64,000 bases of DNA from Prinia subflava (lineage: Eukaryota > Chordata > Aves > Passeriformes > Cisticolidae), in assembly GCF_021018805.1 (NCBI RefSeq), contig NC_086253.1, forward strand, positions 37,015,583 to 37,079,582. The letters are read 5' to 3'. Position numbers and translations under genes: made by a program. A model generated the notes under the pieces. It made no database searches. It saw only the letters and a list, made by a program, of their open reading frames with translations, and was not told where the DNA came from. Position 1 is the first letter of the stretch. Each line of letters begins with the position of its first letter. Below are positions 23,936 to 37,824 of this stretch, piece after piece.

Positions 23936-24682
23936 GTGATATTTAGGTAGTAATACAACAAATCATGGTCCGAAACCTAAAGAAAAAGTGGCATAATTGA
24001 GACTAATTTAAGGATTCACTAACTCTTGCAACTAAATGGATCAAGCACATTTATGTTTCCTACAACCCCTTGCTTATATCAACCCTAAGCAAGCAAGCTA
24101 CCTCAGAGAATACATGGGTACACACACGGTGACTGACAGGCTCCTGTTGTGGAAATTCAGTGTTGAGCTCACTAAGCTGGAGACATACAGGGAATCACAC
24201 CAGAACCTGCAGAGCCTGGCAGACATCGCTTTAATGTCACGTAGAGAACCTGATTGTTTACTGAAAAGTAGTCAAATTCCTCCTCAAATGTTCTTCAGAT
24301 AGAAGCTTGCACAGATATTCTGCCATGCTGATTTGTAGTATTTGTTTTACTATTAATAGAATACAAGCAATTATTTGAAGACAGAACATTCACATTCACT
24401 TTTTGTATCTGAATTGCTCCCAGTATAAAGCGCAATACTTTGAGGTACTTAGTAACACTTCAAGAATAAACTCAAAAGTGATTGTGGCTGTATTTCAGAC
24501 CTCTTGTGTCTGAAAGCAATCACTGTATAGCCCTCATTTTTTGTTTAAACTTTGCCTCCAGTAGCATTCTCCTAGCCATGAAGCTACAAATGTCAAAAAG
24601 GCCATCTGTACCACAAATGAACTTCAACCAGAATGGGGAATCATGAGAAAATTCTACAAATGTGTCTGCCCCAACAACCTCA

Positions 24683-24770
24683 CTCATAGAATCTTAATAT
24701 ATTTTAGACTGGAAAAGATCTGTAAGGTCACCAAGCACAATCACAGTAGTCAACAGTCTGTCCACTTTCT
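24683..24770 (-). repeat. Degraded CR1-like 3' end, antisense
   Basis: CATAGAATCTTAATATATTT and GACTGGAAAAGATCTGTAAG recall the CR1 3' terminus on the opposite strand, heavily diverged. Confidence 0.45.
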
Positions 24771-25683
24771 TCGTGGCAAGCACTCACGTCTGAGGGTTTT
24801 ATCTTATATCCCAGAGTCACATGCTTTTCTAACACATAATTATGGACATCAACTCAATAATTTTGTTCTAAAATTAAAGTTACTATGCTTAGATCTGCAA
24901 GATCTGGTCAAGCGTTGGGAAACTATATTGGTGTTGGAATGACACCTGGAAAAACCACGTATTGTTCACTCTATCAAAAGAAAAGACACAAGAAGACAGG
25001 GAATGTTGCCTGCAACTACAAGAGTCATTAGTGCTTATTATTACAGCATATCTTAGTATCACACATTTAAGATTCATGTTACTTTACTGAATGTGCAAGA
25101 TATTTTAAAATATGAATACAACAAAATACGCAGTGCATATTAAAAAATATAAATCTAAAAAAAAATATGTGCATATGTATCTTAGTTATTATATATACAA
25201 AACCAGTTTTCCAGAAGGATTCTTTAAAAGAAAAAAGAAATTTAAAACAAAAAAAAAGTCTGAGGGGATAGAATAAAGCTCAAAGGTTAGCAAGCAACTT
25301 TTTGCTAAATATGTCTCTTTGGAAATCTGCTGATTACAACAGAAAATTTCATGAATTTAAAGAAAGCCTTCACTTGGTAATTTCAAGAAGAACAATATAT
25401 TTGATTTATCTCTTGGATACAGTTCCCCTCTTTGGACAGTCTTCTAACTAAATATTTCAGTCCTTAGTATTGTTTGATTTTTTTTTACTTTTTGATATAT
25501 CTGTTTACATCATTTATTTTTATTTGCTTTAGGAGGGGACAGAAACAGGACTTAAGAGCAGTCTGATATTTTCAGCAGTTATTTCATCATGTATAAGTGG
25601 ATTACATTAAGATTCAGTATGTGAAAACACCAAATAATGATTTTTGAAAATTTTTAAATCATATAAATTGTGCATGAAACTTC

Positions 25684-25687
<4 letters not shown>

Positions 25688-25736
<49 letters not shown>
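25688..25736. repeat. Poly-T tract of 49 bases
   Basis: This is an uninterrupted homopolymer in AT-rich DNA. Its true length is hard to sequence and may differ between copies or assemblies. Confidence 0.97.
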
Positions 25737-26061
25737 CCTTTGGTGCTGACAGGTAAATTGAGTCAGTTTACATTTTGGAGACACAGCTTTCCCTCTTTTG
25801 TTTCAATATATATACTATAAATGCAATTCTAAAATACAGCGTAAATCAGATCCGAGTTAAGGAAATAGTATTGGAGAAACAAAAAAATCCTGACTTCTCT
25901 CATTTGTAAGCAAAATTGTTCCTGGGCAAGTAGAACCTTCAATAAAATGTTTTTCTCTACGTGGAGCTGTGTGCCTTTCAGCACTGCTTCTGCCAAGGAG
26001 TACCCAAAAGGCATTTGTTTGCTATACGTGCAGCAGGGCTCCTGCCTATGGGCAAGTCAAT

Positions 26062-26117
26062 CAGATCTAGATGATCTTTAGGATCCTTTTCAACCCAAAC
26101 CACTGTATGACTCTCTG
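26062..26117 (+). repeat. CR1 LINE 3' terminal remnant
   Basis: CTAGATGATCTTTAGGATCC followed by TTTTCAACCCAAACCACTGT and ATGACTC matches the sense-strand CR1 3' end. Confidence 0.65.
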
Positions 26118-27474
26118 AACTGTGTGACCAACATGATGGTACTAATTCTTGAAGTAGTGGTCAGCCAGTTTCTATTTGGCCTGTTCAGCCAAATTAAAAC
26201 CTACCTTTGTGTATTATATTAAAAAATGCAAAGAAATTTCTTCTTGTGGGAAGCATAAACACAGGAAATCAAAAGATGTTGCTACAAATCAGCCCAATAT
26301 TTCACTGTACATTTTTCTGTTACAATTAGAGCCAATAATGCTGAATCCCACTAACTTATTTTCAATAACTTTCAAAGCCCTGGGAATTAGCTGTGTTTTG
26401 CAGTGCAGTGCTCTTATTCTGGAAGCAGGAAGGGAGAGATTTCAGCCACCCACATGAGAATTTGCTTTGTCACTGTTACAGTCTCAGAACTGGAAACTGC
26501 AGCACCACCTGCAGCAGGTGAAGATCTGTCATTCTGGGTCATTTTGTAAGTCTAACACCATTTGCCTGTCACTGATAAGCTATGACTTCATCCAGATGTA
26601 AATGCTACAAAACTTCTGTTTCTACTCGGACAGCTTAGATGCTGCTCAACCAACACCCTTGACCAGGCATCCTGCTAAACACATCAGAGAAGTCACTTAA
26701 CACCCTATCTTTTAAAAAGGATTTTACAAATTCATAGCACATTAACAGCTTTCCCTGTTACATACTACTTGGAAATTGGCAGTTAGGCAACATAGTGTCA
26801 GTAATCTCAAGTGCAACACCATATGTCAGATCTGTTAGAATTAGCAATAACAACAGATAAACACTTACAATCTCCAACATGCGCATGCTCCGGAGCACAC
26901 AGGGAGTCATTACACATTAATTTTTACAGGCTGTGAAAAAGATTCTACAAGACCTTGGTGAAATAATACCTTAAAACTCATTCATAGTATTCAGGAAAAA
27001 AAAAAAAGTGAGGGCATTCAGTGTTGCTTGCATTTCTGTCCCTCAATTCCTCCACTGAAAACCCAATGTAACAGGGAATTCTCTTCATAAGATTTTATAA
27101 GCCATGAAAATTTATAGCATTGTTTCTTCAGGTAAGACCATTTTGTGCATCTGGTAGTTTTTTAATTACATAAACAAATTTCAGTAGTGAGAGGATATCA
27201 AAAAAGAAAGGAACTTAGTCCATTAAAGAACAGTTTTCCCAGAGTAAATAAAGCATATTCAGCAGTTTTCATTTGCTCTTCAGCTTTTCCATAGACTTTT
27301 TTCTATTGTTTTATTGGATGCTAGATAGAGCTAAGAAGGAACCTGGCCTACATTTATGCAAAGCCTAGTCATATTTCTTCTTTCAGAATATTTAATTAGA
27401 AACATATACAAATAGGTTTTTTTTTCAACAGACTAGGTGGTCCTATATTCATGTTTAACAGAAATATACATATG

Positions 27475-27502
27475 TACACACACACACATATATATATACA
27501 CC
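27475..27502. repeat. (CA)n(TA)n microsatellite
   Basis: A dinucleotide run ACACACACAC passes into ATATATATAT and ends in ACACC. Confidence 0.9.
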
Positions 27503-28254
27503 CCCTCTAAAACAGGAAGCTGTAAAGAAGTTATTAAATATTCAACTTCTGGTTTCTACTGGAGAAAATAATCTTAGATTTTATCTTACAGAAAAAGCAA
27601 GATATTTTCCTAGTCAGTTTGCCTTGGCAAATGCAGTGACAATTGTTATGTGTCTATTTAGTGTCCTTCAGAGTTTGGTGAAAGATATTTGGAAAAATAT
27701 CTGAGAAATAATCTGGTACTGAATGCTAAATTGAGTCCATGCTTAAGTATTTTCTTAATTTCACAGACTGTTTTTGTATGCCACTTTCAGGCTTTATCTG
27801 TAGGCACTTCAAGTCAAGAAAAGTCTGTTACAATCTCAGTTATTTTTATGACCTGGCAAGGTCTAGACAATACTATCTTGGCAGTATCACTCTGTCTTAG
27901 AGCTAATCAGTTAAGGATAATAGTAATAGTACAAACTTCTCCATAAATAAGTAGATCCAACTCACAATGGGTAGTTTGTTGTTTGTTTCACTATCTGGAA
28001 AACAAATTATCACAGATAAAGAATATCAATCACTACTGGTCATAAATTACTGTTGACTTTGACAAGCTGTCAGTGAAAAAAGAAAAAGTCCTATTTCAAA
28101 ACTGTTATATTAAGACAAAAAAAATTTCTTCCCCCAGCAGTAAACACAAACCCTTCAGAAGTCTCAGAGAAGTATCTACACCTGAAAATGATGAGAATGA
28201 GACCCAGTTCAACACAAATCTTGTAAAAGATATCTATTCCACAGCAGTAAGAAC

Positions 28255-28430
28255 AGCCCAGGTTGGGAGGGACCTTGATAGATCATTTGGTCCAGCCTTC
28301 CATGGGAAAGGGAGCCTAAATGAGATTATTTAGCAGCATCCACTTACATCCTGAAAATCTTTAGTTATGAGGACAGATAATGGTCATATTCCTGAGGAGG
28401 CTGCCCCCAGTATTCCAGCATTTTATGAGA
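28255..28430 (-). repeat. CR1 LINE fragment, antisense
   Basis: The plus strand reads CCCAGGTTGGGAGGGACCTT, GATCATTTGGTCCAGCC and further on GAGGAGGCTGCCCCCAGTAT, the reverse complement of a CR1 3' region. The right half is more diverged. Confidence 0.6.
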
Positions 28431-31124
28431 TATTTACAGCATTCTGAAACTCCTCCCATTTGCATTAATTCAATAAATAATAGATTTTTTTAAAAAAAAT
28501 CACAGTTTGTAGCACAAAATAGTTGTGTCTTAAAAACTTTTCTGAATGCTATGCCAAAAGAGGAAAACTGGGGTACACGAAGCCATCTTCCTTACTACAT
28601 TCTAATGTCTGTTTGAGAGGAGCTCCTTGCAAATATCCTGCTTTTTGAGAAATTTTTTCAGAGAACTGAATTTTGCCTTTCTTGTAGCTGGAAAGAAATT
28701 CTGGTTCTCTGTAATGCCAGGTCCAAATGTCTCATGGTTGCCCAGGTGTTTCCTGTCCATTGGCTTTGCAAGATGTCTGCACTGTATTTAACTGCAGAAA
28801 TTCATTTATATGTACGACCTTACAATAAAGGATATTATGTCTCACTACTGCCAATAGGCATGAAGTAGCTTTGTTATTAACTCTGGTAGCTCAACAATTT
28901 TTCCATTTTACATTTCTTCCACCTGATGGCCTTCACTTATTCAAAGTGATTCCCGCAGATATCCAGGCATGCATAATAATGAAAAAACATTTTTCTGAAG
29001 TAATAGTCCATAAAATACTACCTTAAAGAAAGAGCACTCTGGTGGAAGAAGGGTCATGCTGTTTATACTGAATTGAAGCTTTTTTCAAAGCATACTCCTT
29101 AATCTCAGCTTTAAATACAACCATTTAAATGAAACGTAACAGTAAAACATAACTGCCAAGATAAGTCTAAATACATTTCTAAACCCTTCCTCCTCATGCT
29201 GCATGGACTACATAATTATAATAAAAAGAATCTCTCTCATTTTAATATTGAAAGAAAAATAAACACCATTGTTGAAATCTGTATTCTTGAAAAACACTGC
29301 TCAGATATTTCAAACGCAATCCTTTATCTTATTTTTCACTGACATCAGAGTTCACTCCTTTCACTGCTAATCTTTGTGAGATACTGAAACAGATTGTGAA
29401 ACAAGGAAACAATTACTATTGCCTAAGGAAGTAAAGAATTGAGATGCTTTCAAGAATCAATATTAATTAGCTTGGATTTGCTTTTTACAGAATTTGTATC
29501 ACCACTTTTTCATGAATGCCAGACATAGCTTGGTTTTGTAGCACAAACAGAGCTTCTGAACTATGTCAAAATTTCTTTTTTACTATTGCTGCTGAATCCC
29601 ATTTAAACTAAGTGAAGGTAGTAGTAATCTTTTTCCTAAATGTGCTTTGATTTGTTGCCTAATCTGCCGACAAGGATGTCATGAAAGCTTCAAACCTACC
29701 ACCTTTATTAAAAGTTTTTGATGAATGAGATATTTTTGTGAAGAGGATTTTATACAGCAAAAATATTTTGGACCTTCCTCTAACAGAAGTATCTTGATAT
29801 TAATGAAAAAATTAATAATATTTCCAGCAGATCATGTCTGCTTGAAAATCCCATATATTAGTAATGTCTCAGACATGGGATTTCTTCTTTGCCTCCACCA
29901 TCAGAGTGGTATTCAACAACCTGGATGGAGACTACATTAAGCTATGCCAAGAAGCAGACAAGCAAGTATTTTTACTCCCATTTTTGAGTTTGGAAAGAAA
30001 AAAGAAATAGTAGTACTATAGAACAGATTTTAAAAATACTATACACATTCTCAAGGTCAGATGCAAAAATCTCCAAAGCATTTGGAGACTCTTCATTTTG
30101 TCAGAGAATTAAAAACACAGTTCTGTTTTCCTAAAAGTGGCATGAACCAGTGCCACAGAGACAAGAACAGAAATGTTGACAGGATCAGTTTTTCTCTGTA
30201 CTCCTGAAGAGTGCATCCTATCTCTACTAAAGCCTGGAAAATGCAAGGCTTTAGTAGGGTTTGCTTTTTACCATTACTACATTCCTGCTCCCTTGGTAAT
30301 GGGCCTCATATTGTTAGATATCCTCATTTCTGAACTGACACTCTACATTTGTAATGCAAGGCTATTCAAATTTGTATTGCAGTTTTTCATACAGCTTCCT
30401 TTATTCCAAGGAAGAGGTCACAAAAAAATCCATTATAGGATTACTCATCAGCCAGAGACTATTTGAGTTCTGCATATTTATGTCTCCAGATTGAAAGTAT
30501 GAATCACTCTTCAACATCATTTCTGCATATAGACCACAGCTCCCTATCAGGAAATAGAAATGAATTTGAATTTGATCCACCTGAACCTCATCTGTTCCAA
30601 AATCCCACACTCAAACAACTGGCGTATTTTTCATCTGTGTCTCATCTCCTTAGCTGACATGCAAGACCATTTCTTCAAAAAAACCCAAAACATAGTTTGA
30701 TGACAATTACGGCCAGAAGCACTCTTACTGACAACAAAGAATGAAAAATAACATTTATATACAAATGAAACAGTGATGATAAATTGACCCTGTTAATTCT
30801 TTCAGTATCTGTGGAGTTGTTCAAGGTTCAAACTGAAAATTCAGTATTAAATACATACCAATACTACACTTTTGCCACAGTTTTATGATTTAAGTTGAAT
30901 CTGAATTTTCATGTCTACATCTTTGACTAAAATAGACTTGCTTCAAGTTCTGCCTCTCCTCAGGAAAAAAACTAAAGTGCAAAAATATACAAGAAACGTC
31001 ATTCAGAATGAAGAATCTTGATACTCCACATTTGATTGCAAGTTAACATATAAGCAGAGCCAAGATTTTTCCAATGAAAGAAGCTTCTTAATCCAGTAAA
31101 AACCCTTCTTCATTAATGACTCAA
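28431..31124. other. AT-rich intergenic DNA
   Basis: No gene or repeat is recognised here; only short open frames without motifs. Confidence 0.5.
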
Positions 31125-31483
31125 AGGAACAGTAAGCAAGTTTGCTGATGATACTAAACTGGAAGGAGTTGTCAGAGAGGCCCTGCAGAGGGACCTCAAC
31201 AAATTAGAGGGCCGAGCAATCACAAATCATGTTTAGCAAGGGAAAATGCACCCGGGATGGGGCAGCCCTGGATGTACAGATGGACAGGAGAATGGGAGGC
31301 TGGAAAGCACCACCAAGGAAAGGAACATGGGAGTCTTGGTTGACAGAAAGTTGAACCTGAGCCAGCAGTGCTCTGGCAGCCAGGAGGGTGTGACTCTTGA
31401 AATGTCCTGTGCAGGGCCCGGAGTTAGGGTCAGTGGTCCTGATGGGTCCCTTCCAACACAGAATATTCTATGATTCTATGATT
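31125..31483 (+). repeat. CR1 LINE 3' fragment with internal deletions
   Basis: The sequence runs from AAGTTTGCTGATGATACTAA (the RT FADDTKL box, here FADDTKL intact in translation) through GGCCCTGCAGAGGGACCTCA and GGGTCCCTTCCAACACAGAA to the tail TATTCTATGATTCTATGATT. Several blocks of the element are missing in between, so it is a scarred copy. Confidence 0.85.
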
Positions 31484-34069
31484 GCCAGTCTTCAATATGG
31501 TCAAAACTCTGAAATGCATGGGAATTTGCCATCCTGCCAACAAACACAGAACTCCCCTTCACTGGGACAGTTTTGTAGATGGAGAAATGTTGTCATTCAG
31601 AAATTCACAAAAATTAAGAACTTTTGGAAACTGTTAGTTTCCAATCCATTAGTTAAATCATTGAAGCTACAGTAAAATTTAGCCTATAAAGTGTATGTGT
31701 TGTAACTGTTCCACATAGAAACATCCTCTGTTTCAACAGAAATACGACACGGAAAGAACAAAATGTTCTGTTTACTTATAGAGCAGGACACATTTTCTTC
31801 TCCATGGGGCAGGACCACAGGATTCTTCATGTGCCTGTGCTTTGCAAGCATCCACTTAAGGGCAAAGCAGATATTTTATGAGTACTCAACACATGCACGA
31901 CTTAAGTGAATGGGAGTCTCTGAGTAGAGTACCTCTTCTGTTTCCCAGCATCTATCTTCTTCAAGTGTTTTCATTAAGTCCCCTAAATAGTTTTATCTAC
32001 TAATGCAAAACCTGTATGAGGACAATGTCTTTCTTCACATTAGGAAAACATTTAAGTAAAGCCTTGAAATAAAAATCTCAATTCTACTGCCATTTTATAT
32101 TGTTTAATGGCTTTACTGCAAGTGAAGAAGAAATGCACTTCTATAAATATTGCATGCAGTGCCTGCTCTTTTCTGAAATTCATTATCTTAGTTCATATGT
32201 TTTCTTTATTAATAAATGAAATAAAACCTTAAGTTCTATATCAACTTTATATCTACACCTGAATTAAAATTCATGTCATATTGAAATAAAAATGCAGACA
32301 AGGATGTTATATGTGAAACATATATGTCACTAAAATATAATGCTTTTATGATTCATTATCACTTTATATTTCCAAAGAGTCTTTCAGTTTGTAGTTATGT
32401 AATGTTAGATTGTAGTTATGTTGTAGTTATGTCAAAAAAGGCACTTAAAATTTTTGACATTGTCTCCACTCAATGATAACAGAGATAATAAAAAACAAAT
32501 ATTTGAAATTAAGGTATAAACATTGTCAATCATTAATTCAAGATGAGGCTTTAATATTTCTTTTGAACCATATTTAAGACAAAACTTACTGCTGTGTCAT
32601 ATTTAAGCATATACAGTAGTGTATTTATGCATGTGCACACAAGTCACAAATACACATCTAATTCAGGCCATGTAATAGTCAATAAAACAGAAAAGAAACA
32701 AAACACTATCTACAGCTAAGTAGTACAAGCTGTCTGTCACATCTGAGCCCCACATACAACTTGACAATAACCAAAGCAGGACAGTACTCCAGCCTCCTTT
32801 AAATGTCTGACCATCTCTCTGACCTCCTGCTGTTGCAGCATCTAGGAGCACAGAGTTCAGAATTTCTGTAATTGGATCATCCAGGAATGAAATAATAGCC
32901 ATGCTGGGCCAGAAGGCTGGCAAAAATAAGCTGAAATAAAAACAAATTTGTTGTTTTAGATTTTTATCATTCATTTAAATAAATGCTACAATGAGTTCAA
33001 TGAGATTCAGTTTGTTATAGAGCCTTTAGAGGTGATATGCATCATGTGAATGATCAGCACATACATGTAGGAAATACTGAGCATTGAACAGAGATTTTAA
33101 AACAAAATTTACTAGATATAGATTAACATTTATTTCATAAAAATGAAGAATGCATTGGAAACTCAATGAGTAGCTTTGAGGAAAAACCCTTTGATTACAG
33201 CACGTGTGGAGAGGAAAAACAGTTTTTCTAATATATTCCAAAATGTACAAGTTACAGAAGCAGCAGTTAATACTGAGCTATTATGAGACAAATAAAAAGC
33301 AAAAAAAAAGTATCTTTAATAGCATTGTTTGTTAACAGCCTAACCTATAACAGCTAAAACTGCTACCTGTTTTAGGTAGCAAAAAATAAAGAATATGTAT
33401 GAACTCACATCTTAAGGGATGAAACAACATATATTTAATAAGTGCTACTTTGCAGTCAATATCTGGTAGAGAGCTATTACTGAAATAACTTCTTCACTGT
33501 GACACCAACATATTCTGTCTCAAAAAAAAAATCCACCTTCAGAAACATGCAAGCTGTTCTTTGCAAGACTCAACAGTAATGTGTTAAATGCACTAGTGCA
33601 ATAGTTTTCCTCTGCCCTTACTCTTAGAGGATATCACAATGAAATGTAGCTCTGGTAAAACCAAAGATGAGCTATTGGATATGGATACTTGAAGGCAACA
33701 TTGCACAGATATTAGATTCAGAGATCAGGTCAGGACAATCATCTTCACAGCTCTATGAAGACAGCTGTTGACTTGGAATCATAACCAGCTATATAGTTTC
33801 TTGTCAGTAAATAGAAGAATTTTGCATTCAATATGTACTTGCAAATGATCACTTAGGCACCAAATTTAACTTAAGCCCCATATTTTGTATAAGTTATCAT
33901 CAAATATATGCTCAACCAAGTTGAAACTCTAAGTATTTCATAGTATCATTTAGAGCAATAACATCATTACCCTTAAGAATCTGACCATAAGCCAGTACTG
34001 GCCACCAGTGAACCACATCCCCAAGTGGTTTTTCCTATCTACACAAAACTTCCTATCTACACAACTTGT
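31484..34069. other. AT-rich intergenic DNA
   Basis: No gene is recognised. A short tandem GTAGTTATGT motif occurs near 32390-32432, and TTCCTATCTACACAA occurs twice near 34031-34065. Confidence 0.5.
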
Positions 34070-34505
34070 AAATACCTCCAGGGATCATGTCTCCACCACT
34101 TCCCTGAGCATCCTGTTTCAATGCTTGTCAACCCTTTCAGAGATGAAATTTTTCCCAATATCCAAGTTAAAACTGCCCTAACACAACTTGAAGCCATTTC
34201 CTCATGGCCTATCACTTGTTACTTGGGTGAAGAGACTGACCTTGCCACTGGTGGGATGGTTAGAGAGAAAGTCCCCCTGAGTCTCTTTTTCCCCAGACTA
34301 AACACCCCCATCTCTTTCAGCCACATATCATCAGGCCTGTGCTCTCAACCCTCACCAGTTTTGTTACCCTTTTGTGAGCAGCACCTCTGTGTCTTTCCAG
34401 TAGTGAGGGCCCCAGAACTGAACACAGCATTTGAGCTGTGGCTTCACCAGTGCCGCGTGCAGGGGGACAATCACTGCCCTGGTCCTGCTGGCCACACTAT
34501 CTAGT
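34070..34505 (-). repeat. CR1 LINE 3' UTR region, antisense
   Basis: The plus strand reads CACCACTTCCCTGAGCATCC, AACACAACTTGAAGCCATTT, CCAGAACTGAACACAGCATT and CCTGGTCCTGCTGGCCACAC, the familiar reverse complement of the CR1 3' part. A 159-codon plus-strand open frame across it (34025-34504) is an antisense shadow of the element. Confidence 0.9.
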
Positions 34506-37397
34506 GCAATCTAGTGTACAATATTCTCAAAACTATGTCCCATATTCATTTCTCTTTAAAGCACACATGCTGAAGAAGAGCCCTGCAGGTTGCACATGCC
34601 ATTCCTAGAGAAGTGAGCCTCAAAAGGTAGACAAACTTGCCCTAAGACATAAATCAAACAGGGCACCTTGAAAAGTCAATGAATTAAATTTCTTCCCATT
34701 TTCTAATATTGAAGAATTCTCTGGGCACAAAGTGCCTGGCACAGCTTTAGCATTGCTGGAAGTTTATGCTTTCAAGACTTACATGATATTTTCAAAGTTA
34801 AGTTATCAATACATGATTGATTCACCCCTTCCTCCTTTCCAGAAGAATGAGGCTGAGAAAAAAACTCATTAAAAGTATGGCCAAATAGTTGCATTAAATG
34901 AATCAACAAAACAGGTGCAATTGTTCAGAATTATGTCTCTCAAAACTCTCCCCATATAAAACAATTTGCTACATACAAATGGACAGTGAGTCAAGAGTAG
35001 CACATCTTCAAAAAAACTCCAGTGGTCAATTACTGAAACCATCTTCTCCCAGTGTCAAGATACTGTTAGGCAAAAAATTACAGTACGTCTACACACAGTT
35101 CAGTTTTAGTTGTACAGTTGAATTTCAGAGGACATCATGAGTGCTCATGAAAAAGTTTTTGCACTTAGCTTAGAATTAGACCTACCTAAATAGCTTTCAT
35201 TCAGAGTAAAATCAGAGAGAAAGACAATGCCAAAGAATTCCTAGAAATAATTCCAAAATACAGGCACAAACCCAATACTGACCTAGGAAATGCTGTGCTA
35301 CCACCAAGTAATTATGTTACAAGCCCATCTCATATGTGCTTCCTCTCACATCTGTGTTTCAGTGGTAAACAGCACTAGCTAGAGATACAGTAGAAAGTAA
35401 TACATAAGAGAAAAAACAGACTATCATTTTGTTTCATGGGAAAAAATAATCAAATAATTAAACATGATCCTTTTCAAAGGTGTGACAAGTACTGCAAACT
35501 TGAAATAAAGAACAAGACAGTAAAAGCTTGTTTTACTTAGCTTTTGCCTTAGGAGGCAGACTAATTTGAGTATTAATAGAATGCAATGAAACAAACAACA
35601 AAATAATAGCAACATGGGAAGTCCAATAAACATCTCTGCCTTTTTCCTAATAGTAGTCATTATTACACCTAGTGCAAATGATCCAGTCATCCAAGCCCTT
35701 ATAAGCAAGTCAAAATATGTTATCAAGCACTCATTCCATATAAAACATAATGAATATAAAACCAATTAAATGTAATTGATTATCACAAAAATAATACATT
35801 TTACAGTAAATTAATTAGCTGAAACAGATCAATAGATGTAAAAATGTGTTTAAGAAAAGCTACTGGTGAAAGAGTGGGCAAAAATAGTTTGGCTTTGACT
35901 CACAACTCTGAGAATCAGTCTTGAGTAACAATATTTGTAAAGAAACAACCAGCTACCAAATTAAGCTCCCCCAGATCTTACATTTTGGAATCACTTTCCA
36001 GATCATTATAAACCACTTAAGTCCTATAGGAATTCAAAGTGTTATTGAATGTTTGTACAGCTTATAATATCCTTGCTAGATTTTTATCTTTCTTTTTCCT
36101 TATGATACATGTATTGTGTACAGTCAGTAGAAGTGGAGCTGAACACAAACCACAGTAAGAGAGAGATCAGTGGGAGATTTTCCACTCTTCTATGTCTTTA
36201 ATATTTACTCTCTACCTAAATTCATATTTGAGTTTCTTAGCTCCCAGGACATACTGCAAAATCTCTATACTCTCAAGATGAAGAAGAACAATGCTATAAA
36301 GTACAGCAGGATAAGAAGATCTGGGTGTCTAGCTTTAATTCCTCTCTTTTTACATACACTTACTGTCACTATTACTTACTTTGTTCATGACCACTGAGAA
36401 ATGCTTTTAGAAAGTAGTTTGGTTTGGACTTTTTTACGTTTTAATGTATAATACTCCAGTAGAAACAAAAGTAGCCCAGCCCTAACAGATTTCAAAAATA
36501 TCTATCTAAATCCTTTCTTTCAGCACAAAAAAAAACCAACATGGCCTAAAATATAAAGCATTCAAGTGTACTCATAATAAGTCTGCTCACCACAAGACTC
36601 ACAGATTTCAACTAGTTTAAAAAGTGGTCTCAATCCATACTACGTTTTACACATGCAAGCAATCATATTTCTAGCATCAAAATCCAGGGGATTTAATTTG
36701 TACAGGTAAAATATGCTTCTCTGTTATATTTTTTTGCATGAAAAATTATCCCATGGGTGAATTAAAACAAAACCACTCAAGCAAGCAGAAAAAACTGAAA
36801 ATAGCACACTGGGAAAATGGCAGGCTGCTCTGGATATTTAAGAATTGTTCTGATATGATTACATGCAGTAATTAAATTTAAAAAAAAGGAGCACTTGCTA
36901 ACTAGCAGGAATGGTCTCCCTTGAGGGTTGAGCCAGCAAAACACTCACAGGGCTGCTGACTCCAGCAGAACAGCTCACTTGCTCTGAGCTAAGCAGAGTT
37001 AAATGGATTGAACCCTTGATTAATAATGGAGCTAATAACAAAGTCGGAAATTAACTAGCAAATCTTTCTGCTTTTGATTGAACTATGCACACAATGGTTC
37101 ATAGATATTTCTACCCTCTTTTTAGACTGTTCTGATTTTGGTGGTTTTTTTGTAAAACAGAGAGAAAATACTAAGTTCCCATTGATTCTTATTTTCTAAC
37201 AGAAATTATAGGCACATAAAGAGAAGATCTGATTTTGCTCCAGGGCACTCAGGTCACCACAGAGAGCAGATCAGGTACACCTCAGAAATTCTTTTCAGTG
37301 ATGACTACTTTTGGAGTACAAACTCATACTGTATTTATATCCTTGCTTAGTTGTCTTCCTAGAAAGTGAATACACACAGACACTTAAATTAGAAAAT

Positions 37398-37435
37398 TAA
37401 ATTAGAAACCATTTCTTTGTATGCAAAAATTAAAT
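37398..37435 (+). repeat. 38-bp perfect direct repeat, copy 1
   Basis: The sequence starting TAAATTAGAAACCATTTCTT and ending AAAAATTAAAT is identical to the stretch at 37787-37824, 389 bp downstream. The flanks differ. Confidence 0.95.
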
Positions 37436-37786
37436 TGTTATTTACAAGATGGTGAGGGTTTTCATGTGATATATTATTACTTTGAAATAAAATTTACATA
37501 TTACACTGGAATAACTCTTAACATTGACTTAGATCTTACACTAAGTAAAATATAGGCCATTTATCTGCATTTTAATTTCTGTTACCTCTCGAGATATTGC
37601 TGCCTCATATATATTAGCACAGATTTAAATATCATGATGGATAAAACTGTTGCCACTGGAACTCCTTCTGACTCATGAGAATTAAGGCTTAAGGTAAATG
37701 TGTTTGAGAAGAAAAAAGTCTGAAGAAAAAATACATGCAATCTGGTGTTTCATCATTTGTTAAAAGACTGAAAGCTTAAATAACCA

Positions 37787-37824
37787 TAAATTAGAAACCA
37801 TTTCTTTGTATGCAAAAATTAAAT
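37787..37824 (+). repeat. 38-bp perfect direct repeat, copy 2
   Basis: Second copy of the 38-bp unit at 37398-37435. The 351 bp between the copies show no mobile-element hallmarks. Confidence 0.95.

Noticed and set aside
34025..34504. 159-codon plus-strand open frame
   Set aside because: It reads across an antisense CR1 3' region, whose nucleotide wording explains it fully.
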